Source: Desulfovibrio sp. (GTDB lineage: Bacteria > Desulfobacterota > Desulfovibrionia > Desulfovibrionales > Desulfovibrionaceae). Taken from it: a DNA stretch of 64,000 nucleotides. The notes below the pieces were generated by a model. It saw nothing but the letters and a program-made list of their open reading frames with translations. It had not been told where the DNA came from and ran no database searches. The stretch is taken from the NCBI GenBank assembly GCA_031291035.1, contig JAISLI010000003.1:1-64000 (forward strand), given 5' to 3'. The translations under genes were made by a program, and so were the position numbers. This document shows, piece by piece, positions 8,975 through 20,822 of this stretch; the stretch's first letter is position 1, and every line of letters begins with the position of its first letter.

Positions 8975-9001
8975 AGAGCAATTTCAGAGTGAAATTGCTC
9001 T
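8975..9001. repeat. Intergenic perfect hairpin
   Basis: AGAGCAATTTC-AGAGT-GAAATTGCTCT; 11-bp stem, no downstream T-tract on either strand. Confidence 0.6.
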
Positions 9002-9028
9002 GGCGGCGGGAGGGTTGTCCGGAAAGCG

Positions 9029-10654
9029 TCAGAACCCGCAGGCGCAGCCGTCGCGGCGGGTGTCGCTGGCGGCGACATAGCCCCGGGCCGGGTCATCCGA
9101 CAGGCGCCATATAAACTGGCCGGCTCCCGATTCCCCGTGATAGACCGGGTCAACGCGGATCGTGTGGCCCATGCCCTCCAGAGCGGGCCGCAGGGTCCGG
9201 TCCGCCCTGTATTCAAGATTCACGGAGAAGTCGGTGTTTATCTTGAATCGCGGGGCGTCGCAGGCCGCCTGCGGTTGCTGGCGGTAATCCAGCATGCGGA
9301 CGAGAGTCTGGATATGCCCCTGGGGTTGCGCATCCGCTCCCATGACGCCGAAACTCATCCGGGGCGCGCCGTTTTCCGTGAGAAAGGCGGGGATGATGGT
9401 GTGGAACGGCCGTTTGCCCGGCGCCACGACATTGGCGGAAGCCGGATCAGCGGAGAAGGCGGTTCCCCGGTTCTGAAGGCTGATGCCGTATTCCGGCACC
9501 ACTATCCCGGAGCCGAATCCCATGTAGTTGGACTGGATGTAGGAGACCATCATGCCCTTTTCGTCGGCCGCCGCAAGATACACGGTGCCGCCGGACGGGA
9601 ACAGCCCCGGGCCGGGGAAGGATGCCCTGCGCCGATCAATGCTCTTCGCCCGTTCGGCCAGATAGGCCGGATCAAGCAGTTGTTCCGCAGTCACGCGCAT
9701 GGCGGCGGGCTCGCCGACATGGCGGCGGATGTCGGCGAAGGCCAGCTTCATGGCTTCTATCTGCAAATGCTGCGCTCCGGGGGAATCCGGGCCGCCGAGG
9801 GAGGGCAGATCCCAGTGCCGCAGAATGCCGAGCGCCATCAACGCGGCGATGCCCTGGGTGTTGGGCGCGATTTCATGCACTTCGTAGCCCCGGTATTTCA
9901 CGGACAGGGGATGCGTCCATTCCGGCCCGAAAGCGCGCAAATCGTCGCCTGTCAGCGCGCCACCGGTTTTTTTCGCCCAGTCCTCCACGCTCCGGGCCAC
10001 ATCTCCCTCATAAAATTCACGCGCGCCTTTTTCCGCCAGCCTCCGCAGCAGTTTCGCCGCGCCGGGGAAAAGAAACTTTTCTCCCGTCCGGGGGGCGTTG
10101 CCGCCGGGCATGAAGGTCCGCGCCCATCCGGGATAGTCCCGGAGCAGGGGGACGGCGGCCTCCCACTGGGCGGCCACCACCGGGGGAATGGTGACGCCGC
10201 GTTCCGCCGCGTCCGCCGCCGGATCCAGGACGCGTTCAAAGGGGAGGGAACCGAAGCGGTCGTGCAGCGCTCCCCATGCCGCCACAGCGCCCGGCACGGT
10301 GACCGTGTCCCAGCCTCGGACGGGGATTGCGGCGAACCCTCTGTCGTCTTCGCCGTGGCGGCGGCGGAAGAACTCGATGTCCCAGGCGGCCGGCGCGGGG
10401 CCGGAGGCGTTCAGGCCGTGCAGTTCCCGCCCGTCCCAGACAATGGCGAACGCGTCGCTCCCCAGTCCGTTGTAAACAGGCTCCGCAACCGTGAGCATGG
10501 CCGCGGCCGCGAGGGCCGCGTCCACGGCGTTGCCGCCGGCAAGGAGCATGCGCAGCCCGGCCTGGGCGGCCAGAGGGTGCGAGGTGGAAACCACGTTCCG
10601 GGCGAAGACCGGCGTCCTGACCGTGAGATACGGATTATTCCAGTCAAATGTCAT
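9029..10654 (-). CDS. Gamma-glutamyltransferase family protein
   Basis: [90 protein letters not shown]. Confidence 0.9.
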   Translation of the reverse strand: MTFDWNNPYLTVRTPVFARNVVSTSHPLAAQAGLRMLLAGGNAVDAALAAAAMLTVAEPVYNGLGSDAFAIVWDGRELHGLNASGPAPAAWDIEFFRRRHGEDDRGFAAIPVRGWDTVTVPGAVAAWGALHDRFGSLPFERVLDPAADAAERGVTIPPVVAAQWEAAVPLLRDYPGWARTFMPGGNAPRTGEKFLFPGAAKLLRRLAEKGAREFYEGDVARSVEDWAKKTGGALTGDDLRAFGPEWTHPLSVKYRGYEVHEIAPNTQGIAALMALGILRHWDLPSLGGPDSPGAQHLQIEAMKLAFADIRRHVGEPAAMRVTAEQLLDPAYLAERAKSIDRRRASFPGPGLFPSGGTVYLAAADEKGMMVSYIQSNYMGFGSGIVVPEYGISLQNRGTAFSADPASANVVAPGKRPFHTIIPAFLTENGAPRMSFGVMGADAQPQGHIQTLVRMLDYRQQPQAACDAPRFKINTDFSVNLEYRADRTLRPALEGMGHTIRVDPVYHGESGAGQFIWRLSDDPARGYVAASDTRRDGCACGF

Positions 10655-12383
10655 GTGTTTCAATCCCCACGGCCGGCTCCGCCCGCTTTTTTTCCAGCCT
10701 GGCCCATGAGTCGCGCAGGGTGACCGTGCGGTTGAACACCGGCATCTCCGGCGTGCTGTCCTTGTCCTTGCAGAAGTAGCCCAGGCGCTCGAACTGCGCG
10801 CGCGCGTCCTCCCCAAGCTCCGCCAGGGCCGGCTCCAGCCAGCCCCGCGTGATCCGCAACGAATCCGGATTGAGGTTGTCCAGAAACGTTCCGCCTTCGG
10901 GCGTCTCGTCAGGATTTTCCGCCGTGAAGAGCTGGTCATAGAGGCGGATTTCCGCGGGTCTGGCGTGAGCGGCGCTCACCCAGTGGATGGTTCCCTTCAC
11001 GCGGCGTCCGTCCGGGCTTTGGCCGCCGCGGCTTTGCGGGTCGTAGACGCAGCGCAGTTCCGTCACCCTGCCTTCGGAATCCGCAAGCGCTTCCCTGCAG
11101 GTGACAAAATAGGCGTAACGCAGGCGGACCTCCGCGCCGGGGGCGAGCCTGTGGTATTTGCGGGGCGGCTCCAGACGAAAATCGTCCCGCTCAATCCAGA
11201 GCTCACGGGAGAAGGGCACCTTGCGGCTGCCGGGGAAACCGTCCTCCGGATGCAGGGGCATGTCAAATTCTTCCACCCGCTCCACAGGGTAATTTTCAAC
11301 AACCAGCTTTACGGGATCAAGCACGGCCATAAAGCGCGGGGCGTGGCTGTTGAGGTATTCGCGGATGCAGAATTCCAGCATGGCGTATTCCACCGTGGAG
11401 TTGACGCGCGCCAGGCCCACGCGGGCGCAGAACTCCCTCAGGGCCTCCGGAGGAACGCCCCGGCGGCGCAATCCGCACAGGGTGGGCATGCGCGGGTCGT
11501 CCCAGCCGCGCACGCGCCCGCTTTCCACAAGACGGATGAGCCTGCGCTTGGAAAGCACGGTGTGCGTGACATTGAGGCGGGCGAATTCGTACTGGCGCGG
11601 ATGATACACGTTGAGCGCGTCCAGCACCCAGTCGTACAACTCCCGGTTGTTCGCGAATTCCAGCGTGCAGAGCGAATGCGTGATGCCTTCCAGCGAATCG
11701 GAGAGGCAGTGCGTGTAATCGTAAAGGGGATAAATGCACCATTTGCCGCCGGTACGGTGATGCGCGGCATGGCGTATGCGGTAGAGCGTGGGATCGCGCA
11801 TGACGAGGTTGGGCGCGGCCATGTCGATTTTGGCCCGCAATACCCGCGCGCCGTCGGGGAACTCTCCGGCGCGCATGCGGCGGAAGAGGTCGAGATTTTC
11901 CTCCGCGCCGCGATTACGCCAGGGACTCTCCCTGCCCGGCTCCGTCAGGGTGCCCCGGTATTCGCGGATTTCGTCGGCGGAGAGATCGTCCACATAGGCC
12001 TTGCCCGCAGAAATCAGCTCTTCGGCGTAGGCATAGAGCTGTTCAAAGTAGTCAGAGGCGTAAAATTCCCGGTCCCGCCATTCGCCTCCAAGCCAGCGCA
12101 CGTCTTCCCGTATGGAATCCACGTATTCGGTTTCCTCCCTGGCGGGATTGGTGTCGTCAAAACGCAGATTGCACATGCCGCCGAATTCCGAGGCGACGCC
12201 GAAATTGAGGCAGATGGATTTGGCGTGTCCAAGGTGCAGATAGCCGTTTGGTTCCGGGGGAAAGCGCGTGTGTACCCGGCCGCCGTAGGTGCCCAGGGCG
12301 TTGTCGCGGCGAATCTGCGCGCGGATGAAGTCCTCCCCCCGCGGGGAGGCGCTCCGCGATGTGTCTGTGCTGTTTACGGCCAT
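10644..12383 (-). CDS. glnS: Glutaminyl-tRNA synthetase
   Basis: [24 protein letters not shown] (HIGH), VLSKRRL (KMSKS-like). Confidence 0.97.
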   Translation of the reverse strand: MAVNSTDTSRSASPRGEDFIRAQIRRDNALGTYGGRVHTRFPPEPNGYLHLGHAKSICLNFGVASEFGGMCNLRFDDTNPAREETEYVDSIREDVRWLGGEWRDREFYASDYFEQLYAYAEELISAGKAYVDDLSADEIREYRGTLTEPGRESPWRNRGAEENLDLFRRMRAGEFPDGARVLRAKIDMAAPNLVMRDPTLYRIRHAAHHRTGGKWCIYPLYDYTHCLSDSLEGITHSLCTLEFANNRELYDWVLDALNVYHPRQYEFARLNVTHTVLSKRRLIRLVESGRVRGWDDPRMPTLCGLRRRGVPPEALREFCARVGLARVNSTVEYAMLEFCIREYLNSHAPRFMAVLDPVKLVVENYPVERVEEFDMPLHPEDGFPGSRKVPFSRELWIERDDFRLEPPRKYHRLAPGAEVRLRYAYFVTCREALADSEGRVTELRCVYDPQSRGGQSPDGRRVKGTIHWVSAAHARPAEIRLYDQLFTAENPDETPEGGTFLDNLNPDSLRITRGWLEPALAELGEDARAQFERLGYFCKDKDSTPEMPVFNRTVTLRDSWARLEKKRAEPAVGIETHDI

Positions 12384-12536
12384 GCGCTGCTCCGTCTTTT
12401 GCCGACGTATCCGCTCCGGAAATGACCGGGCGGGATTCCGGACCGTCCGGGGGCTTCATTCGTCGGAAAATACGTCAAGGCGCGACAGGGGTCAATCACC
12501 GAAAAAAAATTTTCAGAAATATTTTTCCGAAAATTC

Positions 12537-12565
12537 TTGACGCCGTCGGCCGGATGGTTTAATGA
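12537..12565 (+). promoter_or_regulatory. Predicted sigma70 promoter of the S10 operon with upstream A/T-rich UP-like element
   Basis: TTGACG-17 bp-TAATGA preceded by GAAAAAAAATTTTCAGAAATATTTTTCCGAAAATTC. Confidence 0.6.
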
Positions 12566-13062
12566 ACCCTTCACCTCTGTGAATGCGAGCCTTTCATCAA
12601 ACCGTATCGAAATCGGATTCACGGGGCAGTCCCTGAACGGCAGGGAAGGGCGGGTTGAGTTCATCCCGCCGGCGCCCTGCGGCGGAAAGGCGTTTTGTCC
12701 AGTTGTTTCCGCGGCGGGCTTTGACATGTGCAGGCGTTGCCAGATGCCGGACTATGTCGAGCCGTTCCAGCCCGATCATCCGGGCCCCGCGCTTTCGCGG
12801 CGCGACCCGGGGGCTGTAAGGTAAAGGGGGAGAACCCCGTTTGGCGACCCTGTTGAACCGCCCGACCGCGACGTCCTGTCGCGGGACGGGCCGATGTACG
12901 CCGGGGAACGTCACGCGGACGATTGGCACGCTCCGGCGTTCCCCATCCTCCATCCTTTCGGGAAAATCAGGCGTGACGCGAGTCGCATGCGTCGCCTGTG
13001 ACGGGCGTATTGTCCTGAATTTCGCGCGCCGCGCGTGATGTTTTGCAAATGGAGTGGCCATA

Positions 13063-13380
13063 ATGACGACAGTAAGCAGCGATCGCATTCGCATCAAGCT
13101 CAGGGCTTACGATTACCGCATACTGGACAAGGCTGTCGCGGAAATCGTGGATACGGCGCGCAATACGGGCGCCGGCGTGGCGGGGCCTATTCCCCTGCCC
13201 ACCAATATCCATAAATATACTGTCCAGCGTTCCGTGCATGTGGACAAAAAATCGCGCGAACAGTTTGAAATGCGCATCCATAAACGCCTTATGGACATTC
13301 TGGAACCGACCCAGCAAACCGTCGACGCGCTCGGCAAGCTTTCCCTGCCTGCCGGAGTCGATGTGGAAATCAAGCTCTAG
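13063..13380 (+). CDS. rpsJ: 30S ribosomal protein S10
   Basis: [30 protein letters not shown]; first gene of superoperon. Confidence 0.98.
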   Translation: MTTVSSDRIRIKLRAYDYRILDKAVAEIVDTARNTGAGVAGPIPLPTNIHKYTVQRSVHVDKKSREQFEMRIHKRLMDILEPTQQTVDALGKLSLPAGVDVEIKL

Positions 13381-13391
13381 CGGGGGCAGCC

Positions 13392-14021
13392 ATGACCGAG
13401 AAAATGGGAATACTGGGACGCAAGCTTGGCATGACCCGCATTTTTGCCGATGACGGCGCGGCTGTGCCCGTAACCGTTATTGAGGCCGGGCTCTGCCCGG
13501 TGACGCAGGTAAAAACCGGGGAGAGGGACGGTTACAACGCTCTGCAGATCGCCTTCGGCCCCGCGAAGGAAAAGCGTGTGGGCAAAGCCATGCGCGGGCA
13601 TTTTTCCAGGGCCGGCGCCGGATTTTTCCGGCACCTCAGGGAAATCCGCCTTGAGGGAGCCCCGGAGCACAAACCGGGCGATACGCTTTCCGTCGCCATG
13701 TTCGCCGCGGGCGATGTGGTCAAGGTGACGGCCAAAAGCATCGGCAAGGGATACCAGGGCCGCATGCGGCGATGGAACTTCGCCGGATCCAAAGACAGTC
13801 ATGGTTGCGAAAAGGTGCATCGCAACAACGGTTCCATAGGCAACAACACACATCCCGGGCATGTCTTCAAGGGCCGCAAAATGGCCGGACAATGGGGCAA
13901 CGAGACTGTGACCGAGGCCGGGCTTCTGGTTGTCGGCGTACGCGCCGACGACAATGTCCTGCTGGTCAGGGGATCGGTGCCCGGTCCCAAAAACGGGCTC
14001 GTGCTTGTTCGCAAGCAGTAG
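13392..14021 (+). CDS. rplC: 50S ribosomal protein L3
   Basis: [28 protein letters not shown]. Confidence 0.98.
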   Translation: MTEKMGILGRKLGMTRIFADDGAAVPVTVIEAGLCPVTQVKTGERDGYNALQIAFGPAKEKRVGKAMRGHFSRAGAGFFRHLREIRLEGAPEHKPGDTLSVAMFAAGDVVKVTAKSIGKGYQGRMRRWNFAGSKDSHGCEKVHRNNGSIGNNTHPGHVFKGRKMAGQWGNETVTEAGLLVVGVRADDNVLLVRGSVPGPKNGLVLVRKQ

Positions 14022-14032
14022 AGGATGAAAAA

Positions 14033-14665
14033 ATGGCCACCGTCAAAGTATACGATCAGGACAGGCAGGAAAGCGGCGTTATAGAACTCGCCGCGGATGT
14101 CTTTGAAGTCGGGGTGCGGCCGGAGATTCTTCATCTTGTCGTGCGCGCCCAGGCGGCCGCGAAGCGCGCCGGCACGCATCAGACCAGAACGCGCGGCCTG
14201 GTGTCGGGCGGCGGCGCGAAGCCCTGGAAGCAGAAGGGCACAGGCCGCGCCCGTTCCGGTTCCAACCGGTCCCCCATCTGGCGGGGAGGGGGCATCGTGT
14301 TTGGCCCCGCGCCCCGTGACTACAGCTTCAAGGTCAACAGCAAGGTGCGGGCGCTTGCGCTTAAAATGGCCCTGTCGAGCCGTCTGGCCGACGGGAATCT
14401 TCTGATTGTGAAAAGCATCGAGCTTCCCGAGGCGAAGACGAGGCATTTCGCCAAGGTGGCGGGAGCGCTGGGCCTGCGCAAGGCGTTGATCGTCACGCCG
14501 GGCGACGCGGGCGACCTCGCCCGCTCGGCGCGCAACATCTCCGGTCTGACGCTGACAACTCCCGACAGACTGAGCGTTACGAAAATTTTGGGTCACAGGC
14601 AGCTTGTGCTGCTGGAATCGGCCGTGGGGCCCGTGCATGCGCGTTTTTCCGGAAAGGGGGCCTGA
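14033..14665 (+). CDS. rplD: 50S ribosomal protein L4
   Basis: KPWKQKGTGRARSGSNRSPIWRGGGIVFGP. Confidence 0.98.
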   Translation: MATVKVYDQDRQESGVIELAADVFEVGVRPEILHLVVRAQAAAKRAGTHQTRTRGLVSGGGAKPWKQKGTGRARSGSNRSPIWRGGGIVFGPAPRDYSFKVNSKVRALALKMALSSRLADGNLLIVKSIELPEAKTRHFAKVAGALGLRKALIVTPGDAGDLARSARNISGLTLTTPDRLSVTKILGHRQLVLLESAVGPVHARFSGKGA

Positions 14666-14666
14666 G

Positions 14667-14957
14667 ATGGAACTCGCCAATGTGCTCATCAAGCCCCTGT
14701 TGACGGAAAAAACCACCCTGCTCAAGGATACGTCGCGCCAGGCGGCCTTTTATGTCCATCCCCGGGCCAACAAGCTGGAAATCCGCCGGGCTGTGGAAAA
14801 AGCCTTTGAGGTGACGGTCGAGTCGGTCAACATTGTGTGCCGCGCCCCGTCCAGGCGCAAGAAGCAGGGGCGCGTTGTGGGCCGCAAGCCGGGATGGAAA
14901 AAGGCATACGTCACGCTTGGTCGGGACGATAAAATCGAGTTTTTCGAGGGGGTATAG
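14667..14957 (+). CDS. rplW: 50S ribosomal protein L23
   Basis: [30 protein letters not shown]. Confidence 0.97.
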   Translation: MELANVLIKPLLTEKTTLLKDTSRQAAFYVHPRANKLEIRRAVEKAFEVTVESVNIVCRAPSRRKKQGRVVGRKPGWKKAYVTLGRDDKIEFFEGV

Positions 14958-14959
14958 TC

Positions 14960-15790
14960 ATGGCTGTCCGCAAGCTGAAACCGACTTCCGCCGGACGGCG
15001 ATTCCAGACGGTTTCCGACTTTGAGGAAATCACGCGGTCCCGCCCGGAGAAATCGCTCACCGCGGGGCTGTCCAAAAAAGCCGGGAGAAACAACCTTGGC
15101 CGCATAACAAGCCGCCGTCGTGGCGGCGGCGTCAAACGGCTGTACCGCAGCATTGACTTCCGGCGCGACAAGACCGGCATTGAAGCCAGGGTGGCGGAAA
15201 TCGAGTATGATCCCAACCGTACCGCCCGCATTGCCCTGCTGCATTACGTTGACGGCGAGAAGCGCTACATTATCGCTCCGGCGGGCCTCAGGCAGGGCGA
15301 CAGGGTTGTCGCCGGCGAAGGGGCGGATATAAAGCCCGGCAACGCTCTTCCCATGCTGCGCATCCCGGTGGGCACGGTGCTGCACAATGTTGAACTCTAT
15401 CCGGGCAGGGGCGGGCAGCTTTGCCGCGCCGCCGGTTCCTATGCGCAGCTCATCGCCAGGGAGGGCAAACACGCGCTGCTGCGCCTGCCTTCCGGCGAGG
15501 TGCGCAAGGTGCAGGCCGCCTGCATTGCCACGGTGGGCCAGGTCGGCAACATCCACCATGAAAATATTTCACTGGGCAAGGCCGGGCGCAATCGCTGGCT
15601 CAACCGCCGGCCCTGTGTGCGCGGCGTGGCCATGAATCCCGTTGATCACCCCTTGGGCGGCGGCGAAGGCAGGAGTTCCGGCGGTCGTCACCCGGTGTCC
15701 CCGTGGGGGATGCCTGCCAAGGGCTACAAGACCCGCGACAGGAAAAAGGCGTCCACAAGGCTTGTCGTCAAACGCCGCGGGCAGAAGTAA
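14960..15790 (+). CDS. rplB: 50S ribosomal protein L2
   Basis: [48 protein letters not shown]. Confidence 0.98.
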   Translation: MAVRKLKPTSAGRRFQTVSDFEEITRSRPEKSLTAGLSKKAGRNNLGRITSRRRGGGVKRLYRSIDFRRDKTGIEARVAEIEYDPNRTARIALLHYVDGEKRYIIAPAGLRQGDRVVAGEGADIKPGNALPMLRIPVGTVLHNVELYPGRGGQLCRAAGSYAQLIAREGKHALLRLPSGEVRKVQAACIATVGQVGNIHHENISLGKAGRNRWLNRRPCVRGVAMNPVDHPLGGGEGRSSGGRHPVSPWGMPAKGYKTRDRKKASTRLVVKRRGQK

Positions 15791-15803
15791 GAGGAGCAGC
15801 CTA

Positions 15804-16091
15804 ATGCCGAGATCTTTGAAAAAAGGGCCTTTTGTTGACGCGCATCTGATGAGAAAGGTCGACAATGCCGTTGCCAACAACGATCGCCGCGTCCTGAAGA
15901 CCTGGTCGCGCCGTTCCACAATACTGCCGGAAATGGTCAGCCTGACGTTCGCCGTGCATAACGGCAAGAAATTTGTGCCTGTTTTTGTTACGGAAAACAT
16001 GGTCGGGCACAAGCTTGGCGAATTTTCTCCCACGCGCACTTTTCACGGGCACGCCGCCGACAAAAAGGCCAAGGCGGCCGGCAAGAAGTAG
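15804..16091 (+). CDS. rpsS: 30S ribosomal protein S19
   Basis: [27 protein letters not shown]. Confidence 0.98.
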   Translation: MPRSLKKGPFVDAHLMRKVDNAVANNDRRVLKTWSRRSTILPEMVSLTFAVHNGKKFVPVFVTENMVGHKLGEFSPTRTFHGHAADKKAKAAGKK

Positions 16092-16101
16092 GGAAAGCAC
16101 T

Positions 16102-16440
16102 ATGGAATCGAAAGCCGTCGCGAAATTTCAGCGGGTCTCGCCGCGTAAAACCCGCCTTGTGGCCCGCAATGTTCAGGGGCTTGGGGTGGAGGAAGCCATG
16201 AATGTTCTGCGTTTTACGCCCAGCAAGTCCGCCCGCGTGCTTTACGGCGTGTTCATGAGCGCCCTCGCCAATGCCTCGCAGCTCGGGGGGGTGGACGTTG
16301 ACGCGATGACGGTCAGGGAAGTTCTGGTTGACGACGGCCCCTCCTGGAAGCGTTTTTTGCCCCGGGCCCAAGGCCGTGCCGGCAGAATTCGCAAACGTAC
16401 AAGCCATATTACAGTAATACTCGCAGAGGGGCGGGAATAG
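16102..16440 (+). CDS. rplV: 50S ribosomal protein L22
   Basis: [39 protein letters not shown]. Confidence 0.97.
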   Translation: MESKAVAKFQRVSPRKTRLVARNVQGLGVEEAMNVLRFTPSKSARVLYGVFMSALANASQLGGVDVDAMTVREVLVDDGPSWKRFLPRAQGRAGRIRKRTSHITVILAEGRE

Positions 16441-16442
16441 TT

Positions 16443-17084
16443 ATGGGTCAGAAAGTTCATCCGTTCGGCTTCCGGCTTGGATACAACAAGAACTGGCAGT
16501 CCCGCTGGTTCAGCAAGAAAGAATATCCTGCCTTTGTTTATGAAGACAGCAGAATACGCGCTTTCGTCAAGAAGCTCCTCTATAACGCGGGCCTTTCCAA
16601 AATAGAAATTGAACGGGCCGGGGGCAAGGTGCGCCTTGTGTTGTTTACCGCGCGGCCGGGCATTGTCATCGGACGCAAAGGAGTGGAGATAGAAAAGCTG
16701 CGTTCGGATCTGCGGCAGAAGTTCGGGTGTGAATTCGCTCTGGAAGTAAATGAAATTCGTCGTCCCGAAGTGGACGCCCAGCTCGTGGCCGAGAGCATAG
16801 CCCAGCAGTTGGAGCGCCGTGTGGCCTTCCGCCGCGCCATGAAGCGCACTGTCTCCATGGCGCGCAAATTCGGCGGCGAGGGGATCAAGGTAACCTGCGC
16901 CGGGCGTCTGGCCGGGGCGGAAATCGCGCGTACCGAATGGTACAGGGACGGCCGCGTCCCCCTGCAGACCCTGCGCGCCGACATTGATTACGGCTTTGCC
17001 GAATCCCGCACCACCTACGGTATTATAGGCGTCAAGGTGTGGATTTATAAAGGTGAAATCCTTGATAAAGAGGTTGAACGATAA
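16443..17084 (+). CDS. rpsC: 30S ribosomal protein S3
   Basis: [37 protein letters not shown]. Confidence 0.98.
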   Translation: MGQKVHPFGFRLGYNKNWQSRWFSKKEYPAFVYEDSRIRAFVKKLLYNAGLSKIEIERAGGKVRLVLFTARPGIVIGRKGVEIEKLRSDLRQKFGCEFALEVNEIRRPEVDAQLVAESIAQQLERRVAFRRAMKRTVSMARKFGGEGIKVTCAGRLAGAEIARTEWYRDGRVPLQTLRADIDYGFAESRTTYGIIGVKVWIYKGEILDKEVER

Positions 17085-17497
17085 TGCTTGCGCCCAAAAA
17101 AGTTAAATTCCGCAAATGGCAGAAAGGCCGACTGCGCGGGCTGGCCGGTCGCGGCGCGACCATCGCCTTTGGCGACATCGGTCTGAAGGCCGTGGAGCAC
17201 GGCCACTTGTCGGCCCAGCAGATTGAGGCGGCGCGTATTGCCATGATGCGCCACATCAGGCGCGGCGGCAAGGTATGGATTCGCGTTTTTCCCGACAGGC
17301 CGGTCACCGCCAAGCCTCTGGAAACCCGTCAGGGTTCCGGCAAAGGGGCGCCGGTGGGCTGGTGCGCTCCCGTCAAGCCGGGGCGCGTTTTGTACGAAAT
17401 CAGGGGAGTCGCCCTTGAACTGGCGAAACAGGCCCTGACACGCGCGGCGCACAAGTTGCCTGTGAAGACCATTATTGTGGTGAAGGAAGGTGCGTAA
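17084..17497 (+). CDS. rplP: 50S ribosomal protein L16
   Basis: [42 protein letters not shown]-like segment. Confidence 0.98.
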   Translation: MLAPKKVKFRKWQKGRLRGLAGRGATIAFGDIGLKAVEHGHLSAQQIEAARIAMMRHIRRGGKVWIRVFPDRPVTAKPLETRQGSGKGAPVGWCAPVKPGRVLYEIRGVALELAKQALTRAAHKLPVKTIIVVKEGA

Positions 17498-17498
17498 A

Positions 17499-17729
17499 AT
17501 GGCTGCCGGGAAAAAAGATGAAAAATCCGAGCGTCTCCCTCTCGGAGAGCTGCGCGCCCTGAGCGCGGAGGCTCTGCGCGGAAAACTCGCCGAAGGCCGC
17601 CGCGAGCTGATGGATGCCCGCATGAGGCACTCCGTGGCCCAGCTTGAAAAGACCTCCGTGCTTAAAGCGTTGCGCAGACAGGTGGCGCGCATGTTGACAG
17701 TATTGAATGAAAAGCAGCAGAGGGCCTGA
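17499..17729 (+). CDS. rpmC: 50S ribosomal protein L29
   Basis: Position and [36 protein letters not shown]. Confidence 0.95.
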   Translation: MAAGKKDEKSERLPLGELRALSAEALRGKLAEGRRELMDARMRHSVAQLEKTSVLKALRRQVARMLTVLNEKQQRA

Positions 17730-17731
17730 AG

Positions 17732-17995
17732 ATGCAATTTCCGGAAAATCGCAAAGGCAGAACGCTGACGGGCATTGTCGTGAGCGACAAAAGCGACAAG
17801 ACCATAGTTGTTCGCGTCGAGACCCTGGTCAAGCACCCTCTGCTCAAAAAATACGTGCGGCGCCGCAAAAAATTTACGGCCCACGATCCCATGAACGAGT
17901 GTGGTATGGGCGACAAGGTCAAAATCGTCGAGTTTCGTCCCATGTCCCGCAACAAGCGCTGGCATCTGGTTTCCATTATTGAAAAGGCGGTATAG
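17732..17995 (+). CDS. rpsQ: 30S ribosomal protein S17
   Basis: [39 protein letters not shown]. Confidence 0.98.
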   Translation: MQFPENRKGRTLTGIVVSDKSDKTIVVRVETLVKHPLLKKYVRRRKKFTAHDPMNECGMGDKVKIVEFRPMSRNKRWHLVSIIEKAV

Positions 17996-18004
17996 GGTAG
18001 AGCC

Positions 18005-18373
18005 ATGATACAGGTAGAATCGACCCTTCAGGTCGCCGACAATTCCGGCGCGAAAAAAGTCGCCTGCATAAAGGTGCTCGGCGGTTCACGCCGCCGCTAT
18101 GCCTCGGTCGGCGACGTTATCGTGGTTTCCGTCAAGGAGGCCATTCCCCACAGCAAGGTGAAGAAAGGGGATGTGATGAAAGCCGTGATTGTGCGCACGG
18201 CCAAGGAAGTGCGGCGCAATGACGGCTCGTACATCAAATTTGACGGCAATGCGGCGGTGCTTCTTTCCGGCCAGGGCGAACCCGTGGGCACGCGTATTTT
18301 CGGCCCGGTGGCCCGTGAACTCCGCGCGCGGAATTTTATGAAGATTATTTCTCTCGCGCCGGAAGTGCTCTAG
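18005..18373 (+). CDS. rplN: 50S ribosomal protein L14
   Basis: [33 protein letters not shown]. Confidence 0.98.
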   Translation: MIQVESTLQVADNSGAKKVACIKVLGGSRRRYASVGDVIVVSVKEAIPHSKVKKGDVMKAVIVRTAKEVRRNDGSYIKFDGNAAVLLSGQGEPVGTRIFGPVARELRARNFMKIISLAPEVL

Positions 18374-18382
18374 GAGATCATC

Positions 18383-18715
18383 ATGAAAATGTATCGCATC
18401 CGCAAGGATGACAAGGTGATGGTGATAGCCGGCAAGGACGCGGGCAAAGTCGGCAAGGTTCTCAGGATTCTTCGCAAGAGGGATCGTGTGCTTGTGGAAA
18501 AGGCCAATATGGTCAAGCGCCATGTGCGCCCCAACCCGTACGCCCGCCAGCCCGGCGGCATTGTGGAAAAGGAAATGCCCATACACGTTTCCAATGTCAT
18601 GGTTGTTTGCTCCGCCTGCGGCAAGGCGACAAGAGTGGGGTACCGGCTTCTTGAGGCCGGGGGCGGCCCCAAAAAGGTTCGTTTTTGCAAAAAATGCAAT
18701 GAAGTTATGGAATAA
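18383..18715 (+). CDS. rplX: 50S ribosomal protein L24 (with C-terminal CxxC zinc motif)
   Basis: [29 protein letters not shown]...FCKKCNEV. Confidence 0.97.
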   Translation: MKMYRIRKDDKVMVIAGKDAGKVGKVLRILRKRDRVLVEKANMVKRHVRPNPYARQPGGIVEKEMPIHVSNVMVVCSACGKATRVGYRLLEAGGGPKKVRFCKKCNEVME

Positions 18716-18724
18716 GGTGATACG

Positions 18725-19264
18725 ATGACACGCCTTGAAAAGATATATAGGGAGAAAGTGGTTCCGGTTCTGCAGAAAGAGTTCAGCTATACCTCTCCCA
18801 TGCAGCTGCCCGTTCCTGAGAAAATCTCTCTGAACATCGGCCTTGGCGCGGCGACGCAAAACAACAAAATAATGGAGGAGGCCGTGGCGGAACTCACCGC
18901 CATCGCCGGTCAAAAGGCGGTGGTGACGCGCGCCAGGAAGTCCATCGCCTCCTTCAAGTTGCGTGAGGGCATGCCCATCGGCGCGCGCGTCACCCTGCGC
19001 CGGGATCGCATGTGGGATTTTCTGGACAAGCTGATGAATTTCGCGCTTCCGCGGGTGCGCGACTTCCGGGGCATTCCCGATCGCGGTTTTGACGGCCGCG
19101 GCAATCTCACGCTCGGCGTCAGGGAACACACCATTTTCCCCGATCTGGAAATTGACCGCGTTGAAAACCCCAAAGGCATGAACATCACTATTGTCACAAC
19201 GGCGTCCACGGACAAGGAAGGCAAATTTCTTCTGGACAAACTCGGCATGCCCTTCAGAAAATAG
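18725..19264 (+). CDS. rplE: 50S ribosomal protein L5
   Basis: [43 protein letters not shown]. Confidence 0.98.
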   Translation: MTRLEKIYREKVVPVLQKEFSYTSPMQLPVPEKISLNIGLGAATQNNKIMEEAVAELTAIAGQKAVVTRARKSIASFKLREGMPIGARVTLRRDRMWDFLDKLMNFALPRVRDFRGIPDRGFDGRGNLTLGVREHTIFPDLEIDRVENPKGMNITIVTTASTDKEGKFLLDKLGMPFRK

Positions 19265-19301
19265 GCGCATCCGCATACAACCACAGTCAGGAGCATAGCG
19301 T

Positions 19302-19487
19302 ATGTCGCGTACCTCGCTCGCCGTAAAGGCAAAGCGCCAACCCAGATTCAGCGCGCGCGCCTATAACCGCTGTCCGCTCTGCGGTCGGCCCAGAGCATTT
19401 ATACGCAAGTTCGGCGTTTGCCGTATCTGTTTCCGCAGCATGGCCCTGCGCGGCGAATTGCCGGGTGTGCGCAAGTCGAGCTGGTAG
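19302..19487 (+). CDS. rpsN: 30S ribosomal protein S14 type Z
   Basis: [23 protein letters not shown]...[11 protein letters not shown]. Confidence 0.98.
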   Translation: MSRTSLAVKAKRQPRFSARAYNRCPLCGRPRAFIRKFGVCRICFRSMALRGELPGVRKSSW

Positions 19488-19520
19488 ACGGTTCGCAATC
19501 AACCCATTGAGGAGCCTTTG

Positions 19521-19901
19521 ATGTTGACAGATCCTATTGCGGACATGCTCACACGCATCCGCAACGCGCATTTGGCCCTGCACAAGGAAGTGAATGTGCC
19601 GCGCTCGAAAATGAAGGAGGCGCTGGCCGCCATCCTCAAGCAGGAAGGTTACGTCGAAGACGTCGTCGCGGCGGACAAAACCATTTCCATCACGCTGAAA
19701 TACCGGAAGGGCAAACCCGCCATTCTGGGCCTCAGGCGCGTGAGTACGCCGGGCAGACGCGTGTATGTCGGTTGCAGGGAAATTCCCAGCGTCCAGAACG
19801 GCCTCGGTATATGCATCCTCTCCACGTCCGGCGGGGTGCTGGACGGAATGACCGCCCTGGAAAAAAGGATGGGCGGCGAGCTTCTGTGTGAAATCTGGTA
19901 G
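19521..19901 (+). CDS. rpsH: 30S ribosomal protein S8
   Basis: MLTDPIADMLTRIRNA; GICILSTSGGVL. Confidence 0.98.
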   Translation: MLTDPIADMLTRIRNAHLALHKEVNVPRSKMKEALAAILKQEGYVEDVVAADKTISITLKYRKGKPAILGLRRVSTPGRRVYVGCREIPSVQNGLGICILSTSGGVLDGMTALEKRMGGELLCEIW

Positions 19902-19911
19902 GTGGTTGTAT

Positions 19912-20451
19912 ATGTCCAGAATAGGTAAACTGCCCATTCCCGTTCCAGCCGGCGTTGAGGTCAGCATAGGAACGGATGTCGTGGAAGTGAAAGGCCCGAA
20001 AGGCGTCCTCAGAACGCCCCTCTGTTCTCTGCTCGGATATGAGATGTCCGGCGGCCGCCTTGCCCTGTCGCGTCTGGAGGAGACCCGCGAGGCCCGTTCA
20101 CAGCACGGTTTGCGCCGTACGCTTCTGGCCAATTGCATTGAGGGAGTCACAAAGGGATTTTCCAAGTCCCTGGAAGTCATCGGCGTTGGCTACCGCGTTG
20201 CCGTCAAGGGCAATATCATAGAACTGTCTGTGGGCTATTCCCATTCCGTGCTTGTGGAGATTCCCGATGGCCTCAGGGCCGCGGTCGAGGGGCAGGTGCT
20301 GACAGTCAGCGGCATAAGCAAGGAACTGGTCGGCGAGTTTGCCGCCCGGGTTCGTCGGATTCGCAGGCCCGAGCCGTACAAGGGCAAGGGCATCAAGTAC
20401 GCGGCCGAGACGATACGCCGAAAAGTCGGAAAGTCCGGCGGAAAGAAGTAG
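19912..20451 (+). CDS. rplF: 50S ribosomal protein L6
   Basis: MSRIGKLPIPVPAGVEV; RRPEPYKGKGIKY. Confidence 0.98.
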   Translation: MSRIGKLPIPVPAGVEVSIGTDVVEVKGPKGVLRTPLCSLLGYEMSGGRLALSRLEETREARSQHGLRRTLLANCIEGVTKGFSKSLEVIGVGYRVAVKGNIIELSVGYSHSVLVEIPDGLRAAVEGQVLTVSGISKELVGEFAARVRRIRRPEPYKGKGIKYAAETIRRKVGKSGGKK

Positions 20452-20460
20452 GGTAGCGCC

Positions 20461-20820
20461 ATGAATCTTACCAAGAATGAATCCCGCAAGCGCCGTAAAA
20501 TACGCATTCGTAAAAAGGTGAACGGCACTCCGGCCCGTCCGCGTCTTGTGGTATACAGATCAAACCTGCATATTTACGCGCAGCTTGTGAATGACGTGTC
20601 GGGCGTGACCATGGCGAGCGTCTCCACGCTTTCCCTTTCCAGGAGCGAGCCGGGCCTGTGTTGCAATATGGCGGGCGCGGGACGCGTTGGCAAGGAAATT
20701 GCCCGTCTTGCCAGGGAGAAAAACGTCACGCGGGTGGTGTTTGATCGCAACGGGTATCTTTATCACGGCCGTGTCAAGGCTGTGGCTGACAGCGCTCGCG
20801 AAAGCGGCTTGGAGTTCTGA
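20461..20820 (+). CDS. rplR: 50S ribosomal protein L18
   Basis: [41 protein letters not shown]. Confidence 0.98.
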   Translation: MNLTKNESRKRRKIRIRKKVNGTPARPRLVVYRSNLHIYAQLVNDVSGVTMASVSTLSLSRSEPGLCCNMAGAGRVGKEIARLAREKNVTRVVFDRNGYLYHGRVKAVADSARESGLEF

Positions 20821-20822
20821 TT

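Noticed and set aside
10965-12425. 486-aa plus-strand ORF antisense to glnS
   Set aside because: glnS frame carries all class I synthetase motifs; antisense translation has no recognisable domain.
12537-12824. ORF within the S10 leader (95 aa), considered as an lpxC-like remnant or leader gene
   Set aside because: Overlaps the predicted promoter; only vague similarity and no RBS; treated as noncoding leader.
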